A DNA stretch of 13,100 nt. It comes from Flavobacteriales bacterium. Its GTDB lineage: Bacteria; Bacteroidota; Bacteroidia; Flavobacteriales_D; Crocinitomicaceae. Position numbers and translations under genes: made by a program. The notes below the pieces were generated by a model. The model was given only the letters and a program-made list of their open reading frames with translations. It did no database searches and was not told where the DNA came from. Shown here one piece after another: positions 1-5,852 of this stretch (the stretch's first letter is position 1; the number at the start of each line of letters is the position of its first letter). The DNA lies in assembly GCA_947496835.1 (NCBI GenBank), contig CANMFV010000011.1:1-13100 (forward strand), read 5' to 3'.

Positions 1-251
1 GAATTCAATACTTTGGCGAAATACTCTGGATACCCATTTTTCCACCAACCTACGCGTGTTTTATCTGGATAATAAACTCCTCCAACATAGCTTCCTTGCA
101 GGGAATCACCAGTATAGTGTTCTTCAAAATTAGCACGTTGTCCAAAGGAACCATTACCAATACTAAAGATACTTTCCGCTTGTTTTTGTTTGCTGGAATC
201 AAACTTATTTTCAATTATTTTCCAAGCATCTATTTCAAACAAATTACGCAT
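1..251 (-). CDS. GH65 disaccharide phosphorylase (maltose/kojibiose/trehalose phosphorylase type), N-terminal part only
   Basis: This is the first 83 codons of a gene that continues past the left edge; I translated it from the complement. It starts with ATG at 251-249 and overlaps the end of the upstream beta-phosphoglucomutase gene by 8 bases. The N-terminus shows the usual GH65 pattern: an ESIFSIGNGSFGQRANFEE segment (about residues 26-44), then YTGDSLQGSYVGGVYYPDKT and GWWKNGYPE. Family members cleave an alpha-glucosyl disaccharide with phosphate, usually releasing glucose and beta-glucose-1-phosphate, which fits the adjacent beta-phosphoglucomutase. Maltose is the likeliest substrate given the amylase in the operon, but the residues that set specificity lie outside the window; trehalose or kojibiose remain possible. 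No signal peptide is visible, so it is probably cytoplasmic. Confidence 0.88.
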   Translation of the reverse strand, partial: MRNLFEIDAWKIIENKFDSSKQKQAESIFSIGNGSFGQRANFEEHYTGDSLQGSYVGGVYYPDKTRVGWWKNGYPEYFAKVLN

Positions 252-882
252 ACGCTTCTAAACTAAACTCTGTTAAATCATTAAAATATGTGTCCGCCAT
301 TTTAGCGATGTTTGGATTTCCAACCGCTATTGCGATGAATCCACCTGCTTTTGCAGCAGTAATTCCGCTTGCAGCATCTTCAAAAACAATGCATTCGGAT
401 GGAGAAAGTCCAAGAGCTAAGGCACCATTCAAAAAAACTTCTGGATGAGGCTTTGGAAATTCCACTCCATTTCCATCAATTACGACATCAAATAGGTGAT
501 CAATCTTCAATAACTTGAGAATAAAATTGGCATTCTTGCTAGAAGAACCGATTCCTAATCTAATGCCTTTTTCTTTCGATTCGTTTAACAAATCAAGTAC
601 GCCTGGAAGAAGATCTGTTTGGTTCAATTCCTGAATGGAATCTACATAAAAGTCATTTTTGCTTTTCAACAAAGCATCAAATTCTTCACTTGCAATGGTT
701 TTCGATCCAAGTTCCAGAATTTTCTTCAAGGAATCTGCACGACTAACACCTTTAAGTAGTTCGTTGTGTTCTTCTTCAAAGTCAATTCCCAAGGAATTTG
801 CCGTTCGTTTCCAAGCGATAAAATGGTTGTGTTCTGTTGTAACAATCACTCCATCTAAGTCAAATATCAAACCTTTAATCAT
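244..882 (-). CDS. pgmB: Beta-phosphoglucomutase (HAD superfamily)
   Basis: This enzyme converts beta-glucose-1-phosphate to glucose-6-phosphate in the cytoplasm, using the product of the GH65 phosphorylase encoded next. The 212 residues match the family's usual length. HAD motif I is FDLDGV with nucleophile Asp8 and acid/base Asp10. T16, H20, W24 and K25 fall at the positions known for the Lactococcus lactis enzyme, and GVSR with Arg48 follows in the cap. Motif II is GSSSKN (112-117), motif III is KPHP with Lys144, and motif IV is FEDAASG with Glu168/Asp169. This set separates true beta-phosphoglucomutase from generic HAD phosphatases. ATG at 882 lies one base after the transporter's stop codon, and the 3' end overlaps the GH65 start by 8 bases, so the three genes are almost certainly cotranscribed and translationally coupled. 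Confidence 0.93.
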   Translation of the reverse strand: MIKGLIFDLDGVIVTTEHNHFIAWKRTANSLGIDFEEEHNELLKGVSRADSLKKILELGSKTIASEEFDALLKSKNDFYVDSIQELNQTDLLPGVLDLLNESKEKGIRLGIGSSSKNANFILKLLKIDHLFDVVIDGNGVEFPKPHPEVFLNGALALGLSPSECIVFEDAASGITAAKAGGFIAIAVGNPNIAKMADTYFNDLTEFSLEAYA

Positions 883-883
883 G

Positions 884-2200
884 TTAAGCTACCTTTTCCT
901 CTTTGATTCGCAAGGTTAAAATCCCTGCTAAAATCAACAAACATCCACCAATGGTTACGGCTGCTATGCGCGAACCATCCAATACATTTTCCATCACTTT
1001 GCCGAAGAATAATGATGCAATGATTTCAGGTAATACAATGAAGAAATTGAAAATACCCATATAAATACCAATCTTATTTTCTGGTAGACAATCAGCAAGT
1101 AAAGCATATGGCATGGAAAGAATACTACACCAAGCTATTCCAACAAGACCCATTATAATGAATAATCCGTAACTCGAATCTGAACCATGAATCAGGTTTA
1201 TTGAAATCAATCCTAGTCCACCTATCATTAAACAAATAAAATGCGTCCATTTTTTCCCAAACTTACCTGCTAAAAAAGGCAGCGCCAAGGCGAACAAAAA
1301 TGTAACAATGTTCTCAAATGAATAGGTTAAACCCGCAAAGTTTTGTCCGTCTGAATATGCTTTTGATCCTGCTTCACCACCAAAAATATCATTGGCAACA
1401 GTTGGTGTATAGTAAAACCACATGAGGAATAAACCTGGCCACGTAACAAATTGAACCAATGCTATCTGTTTCATGCGTTTCGGCATGTGGGTAATGGCGT
1501 ATAAAATCTCATTTACTCCACTTGACAATCCTTTCTTCTCTGCTTTTTTTTCTGTTAATTCCTCTTCAGTCGGTGGATATTCTTTAGTGGTAAACACGGT
1601 ATAAAGAACTGCTCCAAGAAATGCAACTCCGCCTAGGTAGAATGACCATTTTACATTGTCAGCCACTTGTCCATGTGCTGCAGTTGAATTCACATTGAAC
1701 CAATGTGTGAAAATCCACGGTAAAGCACTTGCAATTGTTGCTCCTACTCCGATGAAAAAACTTTGCATGGAGAAGCCAACAGTACGCTGTTTTTCCGGTA
1801 GTTTATCTGCCACAAATGCTCGAAAAGGCTCCATACTGATGTTAATCGAAGAATCCAAGACCCATAATAAACCTGCAGCCATCCACAAAGCAGATGCATT
1901 TGGCATAATGAATAAACACAAGGAACTTAGAATGGCGCCTATTAAGAAAAATGGACGTCGTCTACCGAGAATAGGGTGCCACGTGCGGTCACTCAAGTAT
2001 CCAATTACAGGTTGAACAAGTAGTCCTGTTAAGGGCGCTGCGAGCCATAATGCTGGAATATCCTCTGGTTTCGCACCTAAATTTTCATAGATGGAACTCA
2101 TATTCGCCATTTGGAGTCCCCAACCGAATTGGATTCCCATAAACCCGAAACTCATGTTCCAAATTTGCCAAAAAGATAAGTTTGGTTTCGTACTAGTCAT
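884..2200 (-). CDS. MFS sugar transporter, SLC45/GPH-like (probable maltose/disaccharide permease)
   Basis: This is a 438-residue polytopic inner-membrane protein with about twelve hydrophobic segments. The loop after the second helix carries the MFS signature GYLSDRTWHPILGRRRP (67-83), and a later segment reads SMEPFRAFVADKLP (122-135). Both are typical of the SLC45/sucrose-proton symporter-like branch found in Bacteroidota. A charged Glu/Lys-rich loop (about 205-245) separates the two six-helix halves. In this operon it most likely imports maltose or short malto-oligosaccharides made by the upstream amylase, probably by proton symport; the substrate and coupling ion are inferred from context. 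The gene sits 23 bases after the amylase and one base before pgmB. No outer-membrane SusC/SusD pair is visible in the window, so how the sugar crosses the outer membrane is not explained here. Confidence 0.85.
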   Translation of the reverse strand: MTSTKPNLSFWQIWNMSFGFMGIQFGWGLQMANMSSIYENLGAKPEDIPALWLAAPLTGLLVQPVIGYLSDRTWHPILGRRRPFFLIGAILSSLCLFIMPNASALWMAAGLLWVLDSSINISMEPFRAFVADKLPEKQRTVGFSMQSFFIGVGATIASALPWIFTHWFNVNSTAAHGQVADNVKWSFYLGGVAFLGAVLYTVFTTKEYPPTEEELTEKKAEKKGLSSGVNEILYAITHMPKRMKQIALVQFVTWPGLFLMWFYYTPTVANDIFGGEAGSKAYSDGQNFAGLTYSFENIVTFLFALALPFLAGKFGKKWTHFICLMIGGLGLISINLIHGSDSSYGLFIIMGLVGIAWCSILSMPYALLADCLPENKIGIYMGIFNFFIVLPEIIASLFFGKVMENVLDGSRIAAVTIGGCLLILAGILTLRIKEEKVA

Positions 2201-2223
2201 GGTTTAGTCTTTTAGTACAGTTC

Positions 2224-3549
2224 TTACTTATAAAAAACTTGGTAACCCCAAGGGGCCAAAGAAATTTTACTTGTTCCACCGAATGTTTTTTTCTTACCTG
2301 AGAAAAGCTCTGTGTATTCTCCAGACATTGCCGAAGAATTGAAAGAAACCTCTGCTTTTTTGTTGGATAAATTTAATACCGTTATCACTTGCTGCGTATC
2401 GTACTCACGTATGTACACCAGGTGCTCTTTTGAATTTTGAGTAGCAATAAATTGAGCCGGAGAGGTTCCTTCTCTCACCCACAAGGCTTGATTCCTTTTG
2501 TGAAGGTTCAATAATTTCGTGTAGAAAGAAACCAAATCCATTTTTTTCCAATCGATGCTGTCCTTATCAAAAAACTTCAATCGTCGATCTAGCGATGTTT
2601 CTTGACCGTTGTAAACCAATGGCATTCCTTCAATTGTAAATGCTAAAACAGCCATCGCCAATCGCGCATCTCCCATTCGTTCCATCTCTGTTCCATTCCA
2701 TGAGTTCTCATCATGATTCGACGTAAAATTCATTCGGAAAGCTGAACTAGGATATTTATTCAGTTGAACATATTCTTGAATTGCTGTAGCATCCTTTTTA
2801 CCTTGAGCAACATCGTTCATAATGTGGTGAAAATTCCATCCGTAGGTCATTTCAAAAGCTTTGTGCAATGGAACTTCTTCTGCTTCAGCAAGCATAAAAA
2901 TCGGCTTAACAGCTTGTAATTCTGTTCGTGCTTCCATCCAAAAATCCATCGGTACCCATCCTGCGACATCGCAACGGAATCCATCAATATCCGCTTCTGT
3001 TAACCAGTATTTCATAGAACTAATCATTTCCATGCGCATTGCGGGATTTTCATAATTCAAATCTGCAACATCCCACCAATCTGTTCCAATAGTTGGCTGA
3101 ACATTTCCTGTTGAATCCAATGTGTACCAATCTAAATTTCCTTGATCAGTTATCCATACATTATCTGGTGAGGAATGATTTGCAACCCAATCAATAATAA
3201 CGCGCATGTTTAATTTATGAGCCTCTTTTACCAGGGATTTAAAATCATCCATCGTTCCAAATTCACTGTTTACTGCTTTGTAATCTTGAACGGCATAGTA
3301 ACTCCCTAAAGATCCTTTACGGTTTTTCACTCCAATTGGGTGAATCGGCATTAACCAAATGATTTCAACTCCCATTTCTCTTAATCGAGGTAATTGTCTC
3401 GTAACTTCTGAAAAAGTTCCTTGATTTGAAAACTGACGCACATTGACTTCATAAATCGTAGCATTTTGAGCCCAGTCAGGGGTGCTTAGTTGAGCAACAA
3501 CTGATACACTTACAAAAGCGAAAGCTGCAAATAAAATAGATTTTAACAT
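2224..3549 (-). CDS. Secreted GH13 alpha-amylase family glycoside hydrolase
   Basis: This 441-residue enzyme acts on alpha-glucosidic bonds. A Sec signal peptide occupies about residues 1-20, ending VVAQ before LSTPDW. There is no lipobox cysteine, so it should be soluble in the periplasm or released. All four GH13 signature regions are present: region I DWVANH (120-125), region II GFRCD with nucleophile Asp194, region III with acid/base Glu222 in MLAEAEE, and region IV SNHD with His279/Asp280. The C-terminal 80 or so residues resemble the usual beta-sandwich domain C. The protein is compact, with a short domain B and no carbohydrate-binding module, suggesting action on oligosaccharides rather than raw starch; that is inference. 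Its ATG at 3549 overlaps the kinase stop by 7 bases. It could also be a cyclomaltodextrinase-like enzyme. Confidence 0.9.
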   Translation of the reverse strand: MLKSILFAAFAFVSVSVVAQLSTPDWAQNATIYEVNVRQFSNQGTFSEVTRQLPRLREMGVEIIWLMPIHPIGVKNRKGSLGSYYAVQDYKAVNSEFGTMDDFKSLVKEAHKLNMRVIIDWVANHSSPDNVWITDQGNLDWYTLDSTGNVQPTIGTDWWDVADLNYENPAMRMEMISSMKYWLTEADIDGFRCDVAGWVPMDFWMEARTELQAVKPIFMLAEAEEVPLHKAFEMTYGWNFHHIMNDVAQGKKDATAIQEYVQLNKYPSSAFRMNFTSNHDENSWNGTEMERMGDARLAMAVLAFTIEGMPLVYNGQETSLDRRLKFFDKDSIDWKKMDLVSFYTKLLNLHKRNQALWVREGTSPAQFIATQNSKEHLVYIREYDTQQVITVLNLSNKKAEVSFNSSAMSGEYTELFSGKKKTFGGTSKISLAPWGYQVFYK

Positions 3550-4415
3550 GTCTTAACGGTTTGTTTATTTAAAATATAGTTCAGGTGATAATTTACGAGT
3601 CCAATTACCGGTTTTTGAATAATTGACGTAACTGTCACTCCCAATTCCCCAGCTGCTTTATTCAATTCTGACTCAAATATTTTGGAAAGAGATCCAACAA
3701 AATGAACTTCCGTATTTTGGAAGTTTTCGTAACAACACACATGCACTTCTATGAATCTTTTAAATCCAGCATAAACCATTTCACTAAAGAAAGGCTCGTC
3801 TTTATGTTTGGCAATGAAAGGCATAAATGAAGCGATATATACATTGGCATTCGGCTCACGGTAAACATTATTGACAATCTGATCCTTGTCTAATTTATAG
3901 GTAGCAATAAAATCCGCTTCAACATGTGCAGGAAGTTTGTGGTAAAGGAAATTACTTAATAATTGTTTCCCGAAATAACTACCACTTCCTTCATCACCGA
4001 GAATGTAACCTAATGCCGGTACAACCTCACTCAATTCTTCCCCGTCAAATAAACAAGAATTTGAACCTGTACCAATAATACATGAAATAGCAGGACTACC
4101 TGAATATGTTGCATATGCACATGCGAGCAAATCGTGATCTACTACAACTTCTGCATTTTTAAAAATTCTTTTGAGTCCAATTTCTACAATTTGATTCATT
4201 TCATCACTTGAACAACCAGCACCGTAAAAATAAACCCCACATACCTCATCTGCTATAGCGAGGATATCTACTTGCTTCTTTAATTCCGTTTCAATCAAAT
4301 CAGATGAGTGAAAATATGGATTAAAGCCCATTGTTGAATAAAAACTTTGGTTATTTTTGCTATCAACTAATACCCAATCGCTTTTTGTTGAACCACTTTC
4401 TACTATAAAATACAT
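3543..4415 (-). CDS. BadF/BadG-type ASKHA sugar kinase (annotated in relatives as N-acetylglucosamine kinase)
   Basis: This is a 290-residue cytoplasmic ATP-dependent kinase of the BadF/BadG/BcrA/BcrD ATPase family. Phosphate-1 motif is ESGSTKSDW (6-14), followed by YGAGCSS (64-70), a DHD segment (93-95) with the probable catalytic Asp95, phosphate-2 motif GTGSNS (115-120), and GYILGDEGSGSYFG (136-149), which is typical of Bacteroidota N-acetylglucosamine kinase-like proteins. It is first in the maltose operon, starting at ATG 4415 just behind a TAnnTTTG promoter box, and overlaps the amylase start by 7 bases. The family name points to GlcNAc, but no amino-sugar gene is nearby. Maltose phosphorolysis yields free glucose, so glucose is an attractive substrate in this context; that is inference from the neighbourhood only. 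Confidence 0.85.
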   Translation of the reverse strand: MYFIVESGSTKSDWVLVDSKNNQSFYSTMGFNPYFHSSDLIETELKKQVDILAIADEVCGVYFYGAGCSSDEMNQIVEIGLKRIFKNAEVVVDHDLLACAYATYSGSPAISCIIGTGSNSCLFDGEELSEVVPALGYILGDEGSGSYFGKQLLSNFLYHKLPAHVEADFIATYKLDKDQIVNNVYREPNANVYIASFMPFIAKHKDEPFFSEMVYAGFKRFIEVHVCCYENFQNTEVHFVGSLSKIFESELNKAAGELGVTVTSIIQKPVIGLVNYHLNYILNKQTVKTC

Positions 4416-4442
4416 ATCTCTAAAATGATAATTTGAGTCTTT

Positions 4443-4457
4443 GTGTCATTTTTACAC
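4443..4457. promoter_or_regulatory. Candidate operator dyad GTGT-N7-ACAC in the divergent intergenic region
   Basis: A short perfect inverted repeat, GTGT (4443-4446) and ACAC (4454-4457), lies between the -7 box of the minus-strand sugar operon and its first start codon, about where transcription would begin. Protein bound here would block the operon promoter, which fits repression by the divergent Nudix-type regulator. The arms are only four bases, so chance occurrence is quite possible. Confidence 0.25.
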
Positions 4458-4461
4458 TATC

Positions 4462-4469
4462 CAAATATA
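4462..4469 (-). promoter_or_regulatory. Bacteroidota -7 promoter element for the sugar operon
   Basis: On the minus strand this reads TATATTTG, an exact match to the TAnnTTTG -7 consensus of the Bacteroidota primary sigma factor. It is 46 bases upstream of the kinase ATG at 4415, giving a predicted leader of about 40 bases. I found no convincing -33 TTTG partner at the expected distance. Confidence 0.5.
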
Positions 4470-4486
4470 TATATAATCCTTCATTC

Positions 4487-5242
4487 GTGCATAATAATCT
4501 AAAAAAAATCGGTTCAGAATTAAATCCAAACGTATCTGTTGACTGTGTTATTTTTGGTTTTGATTTAGAAAAATTAACCGTACTTGTCATCGACCGAGGT
4601 GAAATTTCAGCTGAAAATGGTCCGCGATTAGCATTGCCAGGAAACCTCATCTACGACAACGAAAATTTAGACCAAGCAGCAAATCGCGTTTTGGATGAAT
4701 TGACTGGAATTAAAGACATTTATTTAGAACAAGTTGGTGCTTTCGGGGACCCATTTCGCATACACAAAGAATCCGACCGCGAATGGCTAAAGTCCATTCG
4801 TGCACAACCGGACGCAAGAGTTATTACGGTTGCATATTTTTCATTGGTCAAAATAGAAGATTATCAACCTCATCCATCTTCATTTGCTAAAAATGCTGAA
4901 TGGACACCTGTGAATGAATTAAGTGAATTGGCATTTGATCATTTCGAAATTCTTCAAGCAGCCAAAGAAAAATTGAAGCAAAAAATTAAAATTCAACCAA
5001 TCGGATTCAATTTATTACCTGAAAAATTTACCTTGAGTCAATTGCACCGTCTGTACGAGAGTATTTTAGATAAGCCTTTGGATAAGCGAAATTTCAGACG
5101 GAAAATTCAAAAGTTAAATATCCTATCCAATCTCAAGGAAAAGCAACGTGGCGTTCCGCACAAACCTTCATCGTTGTATGAATTTAACGAGGAAAAATAC
5201 CAAGAACTCACACAAATGGGATTCGATAATTTCGGATTCTAA
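4487..5242 (+). CDS. Nudix-domain/winged-helix transcriptional regulator (AraR/NrtR-like), probable regulator of the sugar operon
   Basis: From GTG 4487 the protein has 251 residues: a Nudix-fold domain (about 16-140) and a C-terminal winged-helix region (about 173-237) containing FTLSQLHRLYESIL and the basic RNFRRKIQKLNIL stretch. This architecture belongs to Nudix-related transcriptional regulators such as NrtR and the Bacteroides arabinose regulator AraR. The Nudix box (from LPGN, about 50-75) is degenerate: the catalytic REUXEE becomes RVLDEL, losing two metal-binding glutamates, so it likely senses a ligand rather than hydrolysing one. It is transcribed away from the sugar operon and probably controls it; the effector may be a sugar or sugar phosphate. 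No in-frame ATG exists near the N-terminus. TTG 4433 would also be open, but leaves only 17 bases between divergent starts and puts the operon's -7 box inside the gene, so GTG 4487 is preferred. Confidence 0.82.
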   Translation: MHNNLKKIGSELNPNVSVDCVIFGFDLEKLTVLVIDRGEISAENGPRLALPGNLIYDNENLDQAANRVLDELTGIKDIYLEQVGAFGDPFRIHKESDREWLKSIRAQPDARVITVAYFSLVKIEDYQPHPSSFAKNAEWTPVNELSELAFDHFEILQAAKEKLKQKIKIQPIGFNLLPEKFTLSQLHRLYESILDKPLDKRNFRRKIQKLNILSNLKEKQRGVPHKPSSLYEFNEEKYQELTQMGFDNFGF

Positions 5243-5266
5243 TTTTACTTTTTTTCTTCTTGCCAA

Positions 5267-5274
5267 TAATTTTG
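5267..5274 (+). promoter_or_regulatory. Possible -7 promoter element upstream of the sigma factor gene
   Basis: TAATTTTG matches TAnnTTTG exactly and lies 25 bases after the regulator's stop codon, predicting a leader of about 80 bases for the sigma operon. In such an AT-rich spacer a chance match is plausible, and no clear -33 element accompanies it. Confidence 0.3.
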
Positions 5275-5313
5275 TATGTTTACTCGTTATGAGGTTGCAG
5301 TTTTTTTTTTAAG

Positions 5314-5354
5314 AACTGTAACTTTTGATAAGTTCAATTTGTTTTAACTGTAAC
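5314..5354 (+). promoter_or_regulatory. Direct repeat of AACTGTAAC in the sigma-operon leader
   Basis: The nine-base word AACTGTAAC occurs at 5314-5322 and again at 5346-5354, 32 bases apart start to start, about three helical turns, just upstream of the preferred TTG start at 5364. The embedded TGTAAC resembles the AAC-containing -35 elements recognised by many ECF sigma factors, so one copy could be an autoregulatory promoter element. Alternatively both could bind a regulator on the same face of the helix. Function is inferred. Confidence 0.35.
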
Positions 5355-5363
5355 ACTGCAATT

Positions 5364-5852
5364 TTGACTAACGCCGAATACAACCATTCCGTTGAACACG
5401 TGAGCGATTCTTTGTATCGCTTTGCTGTTCATTTTCTGAAGGATTCAGAAGAAGCAAGGGATGTTGTGCAGGATGCGTTTGAGAAGTTGTGGTTAAATAG
5501 AGAAAAAGTAGAGCGGGAAAAGGTGAAATCCTGGCTTTTTACGTGTGTTCACAATGCGATGTTGAATCAAGTTTCACGTAAGAAAATGCAAATTACACAC
5601 TTGGATTCGTTAGGTAAATCTGATTTTCAACAACCAGACCTTGCCTTTGAATCTAAACAAGTTGTTGATTTGATGGTCGAATCCCTTCCTCCTTTGCAGA
5701 AAAGCATTCTCTTGTTGCGCGATTTAGAGGGATACACGTATGATGAAATTGGAGACATGTTGTCCATTTCCTCTGCACAAGTCAAAGTATATCTTTTTAG
5801 AGCGCGGATAAAATTAAAAAAACAGTTAAAAGGAATTTTTGTACTTGCCTAA
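5364..5852 (+). CDS. ECF-type RNA polymerase sigma-70 factor
   Basis: This is a 162-residue extracytoplasmic-function sigma factor. Region 2 spans about 14-75, with DVVQDAFEKLW (33-43) as the core-binding 2.2 helix. Region 4 spans about 105-155, from LPPLQKSILLL through the helix-turn-helix YDEIGDMLSISSAQVKVYLFRAR. The frame stays open to TTG 5325, but TTG 5364 gives the N-terminus MTNAEYNHSVEHVSDSLYRF, the classic Bacteroidota ECF start; the extra residues encoded from 5325 are Cys/Asn-rich and atypical. There is no in-frame ATG candidate near either. The stop overlaps the next ATG by one base (TAATG), coupling its translation to the anti-sigma fusion that presumably holds it inactive. Its regulon is unknown from this window; self-regulation is possible through the AACTGTAAC repeats. 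Confidence 0.9.
   Translation: MTNAEYNHSVEHVSDSLYRFAVHFLKDSEEARDVVQDAFEKLWLNREKVEREKVKSWLFTCVHNAMLNQVSRKKMQITHLDSLGKSDFQQPDLAFESKQVVDLMVESLPPLQKSILLLRDLEGYTYDEIGDMLSISSAQVKVYLFRARIKLKKQLKGIFVLA

Noticed and set aside
1..6. GAATTC (EcoRI site) exactly at the window start
   Set aside because: It could hint at a cloned fragment end, but one six-base site is easily chance, and the GH65 reading frame runs straight through it.
5298..5318. CAGTTTTT / AAGAACTG imperfect hairpin with a T10 tract as a terminator of the regulator gene
   Set aside because: The stem has little GC and a mismatch, and the T tract lies within the hairpin rather than after it, so it does not look like an intrinsic terminator.
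5325..5363. Longer sigma factor start at TTG 5325
   Set aside because: The added 13 residues are unlike ECF sigma N-termini and would absorb one copy of the AACTGTAAC repeat; TTG 5364 gives a family-typical start.
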